Assembly: GCA_902493835.1 (NCBI GenBank)
Contig: CABURG010000016.1
Coordinates: 1-19,527 of the forward strand
Length of the DNA: 19,527 nt
Reading direction: 5' to 3'
Origin: an uncultured Collinsella sp.
GTDB lineage: Bacteria; Actinomycetota; Coriobacteriia; Coriobacteriales; Coriobacteriaceae
Shown: positions 1 to 8,591 of the stretch, in pieces
How the letters are laid out: every line of letters begins with the position of its first letter
Numbering within the stretch: the first letter of the stretch is position 1
Notes under the pieces: model-generated
Database searches by the model: none
Seen by the model: only the letters and a program-made list of their open reading frames with translations
What the model was told of the DNA's origin: nothing
Position numbers and translations under genes: made by a program

Positions 1-983
1 CCGCGAGCTGCGCTTACATCATCGCGGCCGTCGTCGTGCCGCCGTTTGTGCCGTTTGCACCCCTTGCCTTCTATGACATCGCGCGACGCGTGCGCCGTGA
101 ACGCATCTGGCCCGCGCTGGCGATTGGCGCAGTGTTTGTCTGTGCGCTTGTCGCGGACCTTCGCGGCGGCGCGCTCACCGCCCGAACGCTCCTGCTGACC
201 GCCATCCTTTCGGTTGCCGCCGCCTTGCTATCGCTACGTACCGCCCAGCTGGAGCGCGAGCAACAGCACATGCGCCGTACCCGCGACGAGCTGCAAGAAC
301 GAGCCCTCGCGCTCGAAGCGCGCAACCGCGACCTTGCCGACCGCCAGGACTACGAAGTCGAGCGCGCGACGCTCGCCGAACGCGCCCGCATCGCGCGCGA
401 GATCCACGATAACGTCGGGCACCAGCTCACGCGCGCCTCACTGCAGGCCGAAGCCCTACGCGTGGTCCACGCCGACGAGCCTGGCGTCGCCGCCGATTTC
501 GCCGACGTTAAACGCACGGTTGACGAGGCGCTCCAGCTTGTGCGCACCAGCGTTCACGCGCTCAACGACAACGCCGTCGACCTTTCCGTGCAGCTCGAAC
601 GCATTGTTGAAGGCGCGCGCTCGGACGGCGGCCCGCAGATTGAGCTTGAAGTTTTGGCCGAGCATGCGCCCGCAAATGTCGCCAACTGCTTTGCGGCGGT
701 CCTGCGCGAGGCGCTCTCCAACACCATGCGCCATGCTTGCGCCCATGCTGTCACCGTACGGTGCATGGAGCATCCGTCGTTTTACCAGATCATCGTTACC
801 GATGATGGCGCGGGCGGGATCCAAGCAAGCGGCCGCGGCGCTGCGGAGGGCATGGGGCTCGCCTCCATGCGCGAGCGCATCGAGGCGCTTGGCGGCACCT
901 TCACCGCCGGCCCGCGTGCCAGCGCCGGCGGCTGGCGTGTGTTTGCCACCGTTCCCAAACAGCAAGGAGATGAGGACCGATGA
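1..983 (+). CDS. Sensor histidine kinase, NarL/HPK7 type (5' partial)
   Basis: This is a membrane sensor kinase that would autophosphorylate and pass phosphate to the regulator encoded next door. The frame is open to the left edge with hydrophobic residues before the first possible GTG (position 36), so the true start lies outside the window. Counting from that GTG: membrane segments fill residues 1-70, a charged coiled-coil linker follows (about 70-115), and the HisKA_3 dimerisation box contains REIHDNVGHQLT with the phospho-acceptor His at about 124. The HATPase domain shows the N box (LREALSNTMRHA), the G1 box (DDGAGG) and the G2 box (GMGLASMRERI). This layout is typical of kinases paired with NarL/LuxR-type regulators. 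The last codon overlaps the regulator start by 4 bp (ATGA), so the two are translationally coupled. The signal sensed cannot be deduced. Confidence 0.9.
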   Translation, partial: ASCAYIIAAVVVPPFVPFAPLAFYDIARRVRRERIWPALAIGAVFVCALVADLRGGALTARTLLLTAILSVAAALLSLRTAQLEREQQHMRRTRDELQERALALEARNRDLADRQDYEVERATLAERARIAREIHDNVGHQLTRASLQAEALRVVHADEPGVAADFADVKRTVDEALQLVRTSVHALNDNAVDLSVQLERIVEGARSDGGPQIELEVLAEHAPANVANCFAAVLREALSNTMRHACAHAVTVRCMEHPSFYQIIVTDDGAGGIQASGRGAAEGMGLASMRERIEALGGTFTAGPRASAGGWRVFATVPKQQGDEDR

Positions 984-1609
984 GGCTCATAGTTGTCGAC
1001 GACGACCGTCTGGTGGTCGATTCACTCAAGATTATCCTGGGCGCCCAGCCGCAGATCGAAGTGGTGGGCACCGGCGCCAATGGCGACGAGGCGGTCGCGC
1101 TCTACAGCGAGCACGCCCCCGACATCGCGCTGCTCGACATTCAGATGCCGGGACGCGACGGCCTATCGGCGGCGCGCGAAATCCTTGAGCACGAACCCAC
1201 GGCACGCGTGGTGTTTTTGACGACGTTCTCGGATGACGAGTACATTGTGTCGGCGCTCAAGCTGGGCGCCCGCGGTTACCTGATCAAGACCGATGTCGCC
1301 GCCATTCCGCCGGCGTTGGCGCAGGTCATGGACGGCAAGCGCGTGCTCGAGGGCAAGGCGATCGAGGATGTCGACTTTGACGGGATGGGCGACAAGACGG
1401 ACACGCCCCGCCGGCCCGCGGCCTTTGTCAGCCTAACCGACCGCGAGTTCGAAGTCGCCGAGCTCATCGCCCGCGGCCTCGACAACAAGGAGATCGCCGC
1501 CACCGCCTACATGGGCGAAGGCACCGTGCGCAACCACATCAGCTCAATCCTAGCCAAAATGGGGCTACGCAACCGCACCCAAATCGCCATCGCCTACCTG
1601 CGAGGGTAA
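980..1609 (+). CDS. Response regulator, NarL/FixJ family with LuxR-type HTH
   Basis: This 209-residue transcription factor partners the upstream kinase. The receiver domain (about 1-120) has the acidic pocket D7-D9, the phospho-acceptor Asp53 in LLDIQMPGRDG, the switch Thr81 and the conserved Lys103 in GYLIKTD. A LuxR-type helix-turn-helix occupies about 148-209 (LTDREFEVAELIARG, then NKEIA and TVRNHISSILAKMG). Length and domain order are normal for the family. It overlaps the kinase stop by 4 bp. No regulated promoter can be assigned from sequence; the genes that follow lie on the opposite strand beyond 600 bp of repeats. Confidence 0.93.
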   Translation: MRLIVVDDDRLVVDSLKIILGAQPQIEVVGTGANGDEAVALYSEHAPDIALLDIQMPGRDGLSAAREILEHEPTARVVFLTTFSDDEYIVSALKLGARGYLIKTDVAAIPPALAQVMDGKRVLEGKAIEDVDFDGMGDKTDTPRRPAAFVSLTDREFEVAELIARGLDNKEIAATAYMGEGTVRNHISSILAKMGLRNRTQIAIAYLRG

Positions 1610-1670
1610 TTACCCAACGGCCAACCACTCCCGCATAGCAAAATGGCTGCTACCAATTTAACGACATTTC

Positions 1671-1822
1671 AAAACTATGCCGGTTTACGGGGCTAAGCTC
1701 AGGGCCCTCATCCATACCCGCGTTTTCCGTAAAATGACGGTTCGTCTACCTGCGGTTTTATTTTCACGAATATCGGCATGGTTGGGGACTCGTGACTCAG
1801 CCCCGTAAACCGACATAGTTTT
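1671..1822. repeat. Inverted-repeat element A (about 150 bp)
   Basis: The arms at 1671-1700 and 1794-1822 are near-perfect inverted repeats; both contain the GCCCCGTAAACC core or its complement, and the tract AAAACTATG or its complement lies at the outer ends. The interior (about 1711-1797) aligns with the interior of element B at 1950-2045, sharing CCATAxCCGCGTTT, TCTACCTGCGGTTTT and GGCAxGGTTxGGG, but the arms of A and B differ. There is no credible ORF. It could be a MITE-like or REP-like intergenic element, or a long transcript-end hairpin. Confidence 0.7.
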
Positions 1823-1908
1823 GTTCGGACGGCCCTGCACGAGCGCCTCCGCAAGCCTCGCAGGACCAAAATGATCCGTTTTCTTCCGCCCGCGGGGATC
1901 GGCTGACG

Positions 1909-2080
1909 GCGCCCGCCACGAAATGGGTCCATCTACTACGTTTGACCCAACGCCCCTGACCATAGCCGCGTTTCATGAAAAACCGCAGGCGTTCTACCTG
2001 CGGTTTTGTTTTCGCGTTTTTTGGCACGGTTAGGGGTAAGGGACTAAACGTAGTAGATGGGCCGGTTTCGTGGCAGGCCC
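1909..2080. repeat. Inverted-repeat element B (about 170 bp)
   Basis: The arms at 1909-1943 and 2046-2080 are about 35 bp each and inverted; the inner 14 bp (AAACGTAGTAGATG and its complement) are perfect, and the outer parts agree with a few mismatches (TTTCGTGGC). The interior is homologous to that of element A and carries a strong hairpin at 1983-2003. It lies between the response regulator and the convergent surface-protein gene. The stretch 1823-1908 between the two elements shows no gene or further structure I can support. Confidence 0.7.
1978..2012. terminator. Bidirectional rho-independent terminator inside element B
   Basis: A 7-bp GC-rich stem (CCGCAGG at 1983-1989, CCTGCGG at 1997-2003) with a 7-nt loop is flanked by an A-tract on the left and a T-tract on the right. 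It could stop transcription from either side and lies between two convergent units. The equivalent position in element A keeps the right half (CTACCTGCGGTTTT) but the left half has diverged. Confidence 0.6.
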
Positions 2081-2090
2081 TTCTCGCCTA

Positions 2091-2136
2091 CGCACAAAAG
2101 CGCCGCCACGGAGGAGGGAGATGCCTCCGTGGCGGC
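2091..2136 (-). terminator. Terminator of the surface-protein gene
   Basis: A perfect 13-bp inverted repeat (2102-2114 and 2124-2136) is followed on the minus strand by GCTTTTGTGC. It starts about 75 bp beyond the stop codon of the 2,070-residue protein gene. A second hairpin lies nearer to the stop. Confidence 0.65.
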
Positions 2137-2174
2137 TGGGGGTAGAAGTAGGTCGGCATTTAGCCCCGCCGGCC

Positions 2175-2198
2175 GCCCGGGGCCTTTTGGCCCCGGGC
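2175..2198. repeat. Very stable GC hairpin after the surface-protein stop
   Basis: A perfect 10-bp stem (GCCCGGGGCC and its complement) with a 4-nt loop lies 13 bp after the stop codon. It has no T-tract, so it may protect the mRNA 3' end or act together with the hairpin at 2102-2136. Confidence 0.5.
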
Positions 2199-2211
2199 GC
2201 TGTCGACGTGC

Positions 2212-5200
2212 CTAGCGCTTACGGATACCCCAGACCAGGGCTCCGACGCCGGCCATGGCGATGACAAATGCCATAAGCAGTGCGGCGGCCTGCTGGTCAC
2301 CCGTGGTGGGCAGGAAACCCTTGACCGTCTTGACGATGTTCGTCACGGTCTTGGGCGTGCCGGGATCGGGCATCGGCACGGGCGTCTCGGGCTTCTTGTA
2401 CGCGTTGTTGAACACGATACCCTCGACGCTCTTGTCGCCCTTAGTATAGGTAACGCTCGCCTTGAGGTTACCCTCACCGTCGTCGACCACGTTGACGGTC
2501 GCGGTAAAGACGGACTTGTCATAGGTCATACCGGCCTCGTCGCCCTTGACCTCGCTGATGGTGTAGACGTGCGTGCCGGGCTCGCTGTACTCGAACTTAT
2601 CGAAGCTGATCTTACCGTCGGCATCGTTGGTGACGGTGGACTCGATGCCCTCCCCAACGAGCTTAAAGCTAAACTCGTCCTTCTTGAGCTCGCGCCCCTC
2701 GAGCGCCTTGATGGCGCCGATGGAGACCTGCGTAGGCATGGCGTGATACTTGTTGGTAAAGCCAGCCGACTCGGTAGTTCCCTCGAGCTTGTGCGTCACG
2801 GTCAGCGTGCCATCGCCGTTGTCGGAGACGGTGGTCACGACGGTGTAGGTCGTACCGTCATAGGTGACGCCCTTGTACAGGCCGAGCGCGTTGGGGCAAG
2901 CCTCGCGCAGCGTGTACGTGTGCGTGCCGGGCGCCTCGTAGTGGATCGGGCTCAGCGTAACGTTGCCGTTGACGTCGTTGGTGCCGCTTGCAACAACCAC
3001 GCCGTCCTCGAGCAGCTCAAACGTGAACTCGCCGGCTGAAAGGTCGCGTCCGGTCAGACGCTTAACCGTCTTGACCTGATCGGTCGCGGAAGAATCGGTG
3101 GGCGCCACGCCGTAGGTGTTGGTAAACGTGAAGGCCGCACCGTCGTCGCCTTCGTGCACGACGCTCAGATGTCCAGTGCTGTCGTCGGTCACGGTGTAGG
3201 AAACCTTGCGCGTGGCGTTGGCATCGTTAGTCACGCCAGGGGCGCTACCGGACTCGGTCACCGTATAGGTAAAGGTGTGCGAGCGCGGAGCGGTGGGGGC
3301 TGCGGGCTCGGACTCGTCGTTGGACTCGTCGGTGTCGGCCTCTTCGGCCTCTGCCTCGTCGGCCTCGGCTTCGTCTGCCTCGGCCTTATCGGTCGGATCG
3401 TCCGTCACGCCCAGAGCGCGGTTGAGGTCCTCGAGCGTAAAGTGGATCTTGCCAAAGTCCACGTTGCCAGCCGCGTCGTTGGTTGCGGTCGTGCGCTCGG
3501 GCATCGGGGCACCAGCCTCGTCGGCGGTCACGGTAAAGGTGAACTTGCCCGTGATGTCAGCCGGGGTCAGGCCCTCGGCAGCTTGGAGCTTCTTAGTGCC
3601 GGTGAGCGCGGCATCGACGGCTTCGGCGCCGTAGACGTTCTCGAACAAGGGCTCGACGCCGCCGTAGTCGACCGTTGCCGTCAGGGTACCGTCACCGTTG
3701 TCGACGACGATAACCTTAAAGCCAAAGCTCCACGTTGTAGCGGAAACGCCATTCGGCAGCCCGAATAAATCTTCGTAGGCCGTGTAGTTAATGGTCCAGG
3801 CGAGCTTACCGTCCTTGTCGGTACGATGGGCAAGCCCAGCCGCCTCAAGATTGGCAAGCATCTCGGTGTCGTAGTGCAGCGCATCAAAGCTCACGTGCCC
3901 GCCGATATTGGGCTTGAGGTTTTCGTATGCCACAAGCTCACCCTGATAGGCGATGCCGAACCAGAACTCGCCGTCGGCCATCGGGCGGCCGGTCAGAGTC
4001 TTGGTGGCAACGACCTGAGCGGCGGTGCCGCCAGGCGTGTTGGTCGTAGCGCTGTAACTGTTGTGGAACGGGACCAGGGCACTCTCGACCTTGTTCTCAC
4101 CGCTCTTGTGGACCGTCGTATGCGTACCCTCGGGACCGCCGGAAACGGTCGTGGTAGCGGTAAGCGTACCGGCGCCGTCATCGGCGATAACGATCGTCAC
4201 CGTGCGCTCGGCGTTGTCGTAGGTGTAACCGGGCTTGCCGTCGTTCTTCTCGGCCACGGTATATTTGAAGGTCTTGCCGGCGTCAGCCTGCGTAAACTTG
4301 ACCTCATGGCCCGCCAGAATATCAATCAGACCGACCGTCGCCTCTGCCGTTGCAGGGGACTGGAAGTTGTTGGCGCCGGGCAGCAGGCCGAGCGCATTGG
4401 CCGAAGCCTCGTCGGCGGGCTTCACGGTAAAGGTGAACTGGCCCTCGGTCATGGGACGTCCGGAGAGGCTCTTGCTGAGCTTGAGGCCGCCGGCCGCGGC
4501 GTAATCGAGCTCAGTGCGGTACGTGTTGGTAAAACGTCCGCTTTCCTTCTTGGTGACGTTGGCGGTCAGGACGCCCTCGCCGTTCTCGGTCACGGTCACT
4601 TCGGCGGTCGCGACATGTCCGTCATACGTCATGCCTGCCGCATTGCCCGCGTTCTCGCGGATCTCGTACTTGTAGGTTCCGGCAGCCGTGTAGCGGATCT
4701 TGCCGAAGTTGATGGCGGCGATGCCGTCCTTCGCGTCCTTCTTGCTCACGGTCACGGTTGCGGGGTCGGGCAGCGGGGTGCCCTCGGCGGCGGTAATGGT
4801 AAAGCTGAACTCGTCGGAGTCCGTCCAAGCGCGACCATCGACAGCCTTGCTCAGGCCAAAGTCGAGGTCTGCATCGGTCGGGGTCACGCTGTAGGTGTTC
4901 TTGAAGGTCGCAGACGTGAGGTCCTTCAGGACATGCTCGGCCTTGAGGGTGCCGTCGCCGTTGTCCGTTATGGTGGTCTCGATGGTGTACTTGGCGTCAC
5001 TGTAGGTGATGCCCTTGCTGGTGGTTCCGCCCTTGACCTCGCGCAGCGTGTAGGTGTGCTTGCCGGCCTCGGTGTACTTCACGGCGCCCATCGTGATGTT
5101 GCCGCTGGCGTCGTTGGTGCCAGTGGCGACGACCTTGTCGCCCTCGACGAGCTCGAAGGAGAACTCGCCGGCGGCAAGCGCGCGCCCGGTCAGGAACTTG

Positions 5201-8200
5201 GTCGCCTTGACCTGGTCGGTGACGCTGGACTCAGTGGGGGTCAGATTGTAGGAATTCTTGAACTCGGCAGCCTTGGCATCCTTCAGGACATGCTCGGCCT
5301 TGAGCGTGCCGTCGCCCTCATCGGTGATGGTGGTCACGATGGTGTAAGTCTTGCCGTCGTAGGCGATGCCCTTGCTGGTGGTTCCGCCGTTGACTTCGCG
5401 CAGTGTGTAGGTATGCGTTCCGGCCTTGTCATACTTGACGGTGCCCATCGTGATGTTGCCGCTGGCGTCGTTGGTGCCGGTGGCGACGACCTTGTCGCCC
5501 TCGACGAGCTCGAAGGAGAACTCGCCGGCGGCAAGTTTGCGCCCGGTCAGGGACTTGGTCGCGGTGATCTGGTCGGTGACGCTGGAGCTCTTGGGCGTCA
5601 CGGTGTAGGAGTTCTTGAACTCAATCTTCTTGACGTCCTCGGCGCCCTTCAGCTTATGCGTGGCCACAAGCTGGCCCTTGCCATTGTCGGCGATGGTCGT
5701 CACGACGGTATAGACGGTTTTGTCGTAGGCGATGCCGCCGGCATTGCCCTTGACCTCGCGCAACGTATAGATGTGCTGACCGATCTCGGTGTACTTGATG
5801 GCGCTGAACGCAACGTTGCCGTTGGCATCATTCTTAACGGTTTCGACAACCGACGCGTCCTCGCCCTCACCCTCAACGAGCTCAAAGGAGAACTCATTGT
5901 CCTGGAGCTTATGGCCGGTCAGGACCTTGGTAACTGTAATCTGATCGGTGACGCTCGACTCAGCGGGATTGGCGGTATAGGTGTTCTTGAACTCGACCTC
6001 GCCCGAGGTCTTCTTCACAGAAGCCTCGAGCTTTCCCTTTGCGTTGGGTGTCACCGTTACGGTGAACTCTGCAACGTTCTTGCTGTAGGCGATGCCGTCG
6101 ACCGTGGTCCCGGCATGCTTCTCGCTAACCTTGTAGACATACGTGCCCGGCTTGTCATAGGCAATCTCGCCAAAGCTAATGTCCGCATGGCCCTGGGTTG
6201 CAAACGCAGTCGTGGACCTGGGCATCGGGGCGTTGTCCTCGGACGTCAGGCCAAACTCAAACTTGTCCTCATCCGTCCAGTCGCGACCCTCGAGCACCTT
6301 GGTCAAGCCAAAGCTGGCCTTGGTATCCACCGTTGCCGGCGTCATATCAAGCGCAAAGCTAATCTTGCCGTTATTGCCCAGGTAGACATTGACCTTCGTC
6401 GCGCCGGAAACAACCTTCGTGTTGTTCCACTGGGGATTGATTACGTCGTGCGCGGTGTCCGTCGGGTTTCCGCCCACACGCTCCTTGGTGGTGTGGAGCT
6501 GATTAATATAGGCGAGGCGCGCAGTACCAGCCTTAATCGACCAGTGATCGCCGTCCTTTACCAAAGCGCCTTCAAAGCTCTCGAGCTCGCTTCCCTTAAC
6601 CGGGATCGAAACGGAATCATCGTACGGCGCGCCCGACGAGTTCTGCGCCATAAACTCATCTTTGTACCAATAGGTCTTAGAGCCCGAAGGCTTTTCCGTT
6701 GCAAGCTTGGTGCAAGCCGCATCCGTATAGACGGGCGTTAGCTTTTGGAAGTAGTAGTAGCTGTTCGTGGCAGCAGGCTCAAAGCTCGCGACCGTATCGC
6801 CCACGTCGTCGCCGGTCCACTTGTTGGCGTAGAAGCTAACGGTATTGGAATCGGCGTCCTTGTGCTCATTGATGTAATCCTGCAGACCCGGTACGTTATT
6901 GGGAGTAAACAGGTTTTTGCGTGCAATAGCCTTTACGCTCGATGCATATGCAACGCGGATAGGCGAGATGGCATCCGTGGAGTCAACCACAAACGTGCCC
7001 GCCGACTCGTCAACGGTAAAACGGCGCAGCGGAATGAGCGATGCGGGAACCTTGACCGTCACGGTGTCACCGCGCTGAGGGTTTTTCTCGTCCGTACGGT
7101 CGACCGTGATCACCAGGTGAGCAAGCTCGCCATCAAACGTATAGGTATCGATATTGCCATCGGTCGACTTGGTGGCGGCGCCATAGGTCTTGCCGTTGTA
7201 CTCGGCACCGGTAAAGCTATCGACCTGCATAAAGGCGCCCAGCTCGTCCTCGAATGTGATGTAGCCGGAACCGTTGGGATTGTTGCCCTCGACCTTGGTC
7301 GGGAAACCCTTGCCCGACGTAATGGCACTCGAGATGTCCTTAAAGACCTGATCAAGCTCGGCGGCGTTGGTCGCCGACTTGTAGTAGCTAGCACCGGCAA
7401 CGGGGTTGCCGAAATTGACATTCCACTCCTCAGTTCCAAAAAAGCCATGGCTTACGGACGATGTGGCATCCGGATAGTTACTCGACACGGCATGCATGAA
7501 TTTATTCTCGTTGCTCGTGCGGCTGCTTGTTGGATCGTCGCCCGGCTTCGCACCGTTGAAGATACCGATGGTATAAATGGTCGCCCCGCCACTCTTTATG
7601 GTCTTGGCGATATTGATGGCATCCTTAGCAACCTCGGCCTCAAAACCATTAGAACTCGTAGGAGAGCCATCGGTGAAGAACACAACGATCTTCTGGGCGT
7701 CTTCACGACCAGCGATGCCCTTGGCCAGGTCCATGCCATAGTCGGCACGAGTAGAGCCAGCAGGCTCGATTGAATTAACCGTGTTCTTGAGGCTCATTGC
7801 GCCATCACCCGAGCACGCCGTCAACTTCTGCATCGTCTGCGAGTAGTTGTAGGTGTTGCGGTCGGAGCGGTATGTATCATTACCGACCTTATCGCTCTTC
7901 TTACCCGCAAACTTTACGATGGCAACCTGGTGCTGCTTGCTCGCGTCCTTAACGTTCTTGTTTTGCTCGGCAATGGTGTCGATAAAGTGGTTGGCAGCAT
8001 TCTTGAGCGCAACGATACGCTTAGGGGACCCTTTACCACCCATAGGATCATCCATTGAGCCAGAGGCATCAAGCACCATCACGATGTCGAGCGGCTTGGA
8101 AACCAGCGACGTCGTATCGGATGTCGAAGACATCGCCGAAAGCGTAGTCAAAAAGTCCGATTTCCCGTCATCGATTGCTTGGACCGTCTTATCCGTCCAA

Positions 8201-8424
8201 ATTCGGCCGACGTTTTGCGTCGTGACCTTGCTGCCGTCATAGCCGCCCGCCCAGAACTTCCAATGGTTGCTGGTGTCGTGATCGACTATCTTTGTCGCTT
8301 CCGGTCCGTCCATACCGGTGCTGGACCTGGCGTTGGCCTCGGGCAGCATGGCAAATGCTGCAGCCGGCAATACCAGCACTACGGCCAGTATCACCGCCAA
8401 GAGACCCCTCGTGTACTTACCCAT
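2212..8424 (-). CDS. Giant LPxTG surface adhesin/pilin-like protein: VWA domain plus ten FctA-type repeats
   Basis: This is a secreted, cell-wall-anchored protein of 2,070 residues, probably an adhesin or pilus component. Residues 1-33 are a signal peptide. A von Willebrand A domain spans about 110-365, with the MIDAS motif DASGS starting at about 119. A unique region follows to about 700. Ten repeats of the streptococcal pilin isopeptide-linkage (FctA/Spy0128) type then start near 703, 829, 953, 1072, 1189, 1311, 1470, 1608, 1784 and 1902. Each begins with a Lys in a motif like ATKxLTG and ends with an Asn in FxNxY, the pair expected to form an intramolecular isopeptide bond. The sortase signal LPTTG is at 2038-2042, followed by a membrane helix and a basic tail. 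A good ribosome site (AAGGGAG) precedes the ATG. No sortase gene is in the window, so pilus polymerisation versus monomeric adhesin is undecided. Confidence 0.93.
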   Translation of the reverse strand: MGKYTRGLLAVILAVVLVLPAAAFAMLPEANARSSTGMDGPEATKIVDHDTSNHWKFWAGGYDGSKVTTQNVGRIWTDKTVQAIDDGKSDFLTTLSAMSSTSDTTSLVSKPLDIVMVLDASGSMDDPMGGKGSPKRIVALKNAANHFIDTIAEQNKNVKDASKQHQVAIVKFAGKKSDKVGNDTYRSDRNTYNYSQTMQKLTACSGDGAMSLKNTVNSIEPAGSTRADYGMDLAKGIAGREDAQKIVVFFTDGSPTSSNGFEAEVAKDAINIAKTIKSGGATIYTIGIFNGAKPGDDPTSSRTSNENKFMHAVSSNYPDATSSVSHGFFGTEEWNVNFGNPVAGASYYKSATNAAELDQVFKDISSAITSGKGFPTKVEGNNPNGSGYITFEDELGAFMQVDSFTGAEYNGKTYGAATKSTDGNIDTYTFDGELAHLVITVDRTDEKNPQRGDTVTVKVPASLIPLRRFTVDESAGTFVVDSTDAISPIRVAYASSVKAIARKNLFTPNNVPGLQDYINEHKDADSNTVSFYANKWTGDDVGDTVASFEPAATNSYYYFQKLTPVYTDAACTKLATEKPSGSKTYWYKDEFMAQNSSGAPYDDSVSIPVKGSELESFEGALVKDGDHWSIKAGTARLAYINQLHTTKERVGGNPTDTAHDVINPQWNNTKVVSGATKVNVYLGNNGKISFALDMTPATVDTKASFGLTKVLEGRDWTDEDKFEFGLTSEDNAPMPRSTTAFATQGHADISFGEIAYDKPGTYVYKVSEKHAGTTVDGIAYSKNVAEFTVTVTPNAKGKLEASVKKTSGEVEFKNTYTANPAESSVTDQITVTKVLTGHKLQDNEFSFELVEGEGEDASVVETVKNDANGNVAFSAIKYTEIGQHIYTLREVKGNAGGIAYDKTVYTVVTTIADNGKGQLVATHKLKGAEDVKKIEFKNSYTVTPKSSSVTDQITATKSLTGRKLAAGEFSFELVEGDKVVATGTNDASGNITMGTVKYDKAGTHTYTLREVNGGTTSKGIAYDGKTYTIVTTITDEGDGTLKAEHVLKDAKAAEFKNSYNLTPTESSVTDQVKATKFLTGRALAAGEFSFELVEGDKVVATGTNDASGNITMGAVKYTEAGKHTYTLREVKGGTTSKGITYSDAKYTIETTITDNGDGTLKAEHVLKDLTSATFKNTYSVTPTDADLDFGLSKAVDGRAWTDSDEFSFTITAAEGTPLPDPATVTVSKKDAKDGIAAINFGKIRYTAAGTYKYEIRENAGNAAGMTYDGHVATAEVTVTENGEGVLTANVTKKESGRFTNTYRTELDYAAAGGLKLSKSLSGRPMTEGQFTFTVKPADEASANALGLLPGANNFQSPATAEATVGLIDILAGHEVKFTQADAGKTFKYTVAEKNDGKPGYTYDNAERTVTIVIADDGAGTLTATTTVSGGPEGTHTTVHKSGENKVESALVPFHNSYSATTNTPGGTAAQVVATKTLTGRPMADGEFWFGIAYQGELVAYENLKPNIGGHVSFDALHYDTEMLANLEAAGLAHRTDKDGKLAWTINYTAYEDLFGLPNGVSATTWSFGFKVIVVDNGDGTLTATVDYGGVEPLFENVYGAEAVDAALTGTKKLQAAEGLTPADITGKFTFTVTADEAGAPMPERTTATNDAAGNVDFGKIHFTLEDLNRALGVTDDPTDKAEADEAEADEAEAEEADTDESNDESEPAAPTAPRSHTFTYTVTESGSAPGVTNDANATRKVSYTVTDDSTGHLSVVHEGDDGAAFTFTNTYGVAPTDSSATDQVKTVKRLTGRDLSAGEFTFELLEDGVVVASGTNDVNGNVTLSPIHYEAPGTHTYTLREACPNALGLYKGVTYDGTTYTVVTTVSDNGDGTLTVTHKLEGTTESAGFTNKYHAMPTQVSIGAIKALEGRELKKDEFSFKLVGEGIESTVTNDADGKISFDKFEYSEPGTHVYTISEVKGDEAGMTYDKSVFTATVNVVDDGEGNLKASVTYTKGDKSVEGIVFNNAYKKPETPVPMPDPGTPKTVTNIVKTVKGFLPTTGDQQAAALLMAFVIAMAGVGALVWGIRKR
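3306..3390 (-). repeat. In-frame acidic low-complexity tract (Glu/Asp/Ala)
   Basis: Short degenerate GCCTCGTCG-like units encode runs such as EADEAEADEAEAEEAD at about residues 1679-1707 of the surface protein. The tract interrupts the eighth pilin-type repeat. Unit-length change would keep the frame if it happened in multiples of three. Confidence 0.7.
4862..5568 (-). repeat. Near-identical tandem pilin repeats 3 and 4
   Basis: The third and fourth repeats (residues about 953-1071 and 1072-1188) are offset by exactly 357 bp. In a 92-bp stretch (5087-5178 against 5444-5535) I see a single base difference, while other repeats are much more diverged. This indicates recent duplication or gene conversion. 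Confidence 0.8.
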
Positions 8425-8476
8425 CGCGTCTCCCTTCTCGCAGGCTCAGACCTTGCATCAGCCTAAAGTTACGGAA

Positions 8477-8556
8477 TGAGACACCATTTGAGCAGGTGAC
8501 ACACGTTCCAGATTCGGTTTTGAGCGTGAGACAAATGTCTCACCAAAGTTGAGACA
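8477..8556. promoter_or_regulatory. Cluster of TGAGACA motifs upstream of the surface-protein gene
   Basis: TGAGACA or its complement occurs four times (8477-8483, 8527-8533, 8536-8542, 8550-8556). Two copies form the perfect palindrome GTGAGACAAATGTCTCAC at 8526-8543. They lie 50-130 bp upstream of the start codon, where an operator would be expected. No convincing sigma-A -10/-35 pair could be picked, so the regulatory role is inferred. Confidence 0.4.
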
Positions 8557-8591
8557 CGGGATTTTTGCAGGTAAACGAATGCGAATGAGGA

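Noticed and set aside
3826..6741. A 971-codon plus-strand open frame, with further long ones at 3154-3768 and 6745-7773
   Set aside because: They are antisense to the surface-protein gene and mirror its repeats. They have no ribosome site or recognisable domain, and the minus-strand product has a signal peptide and an anchor motif.
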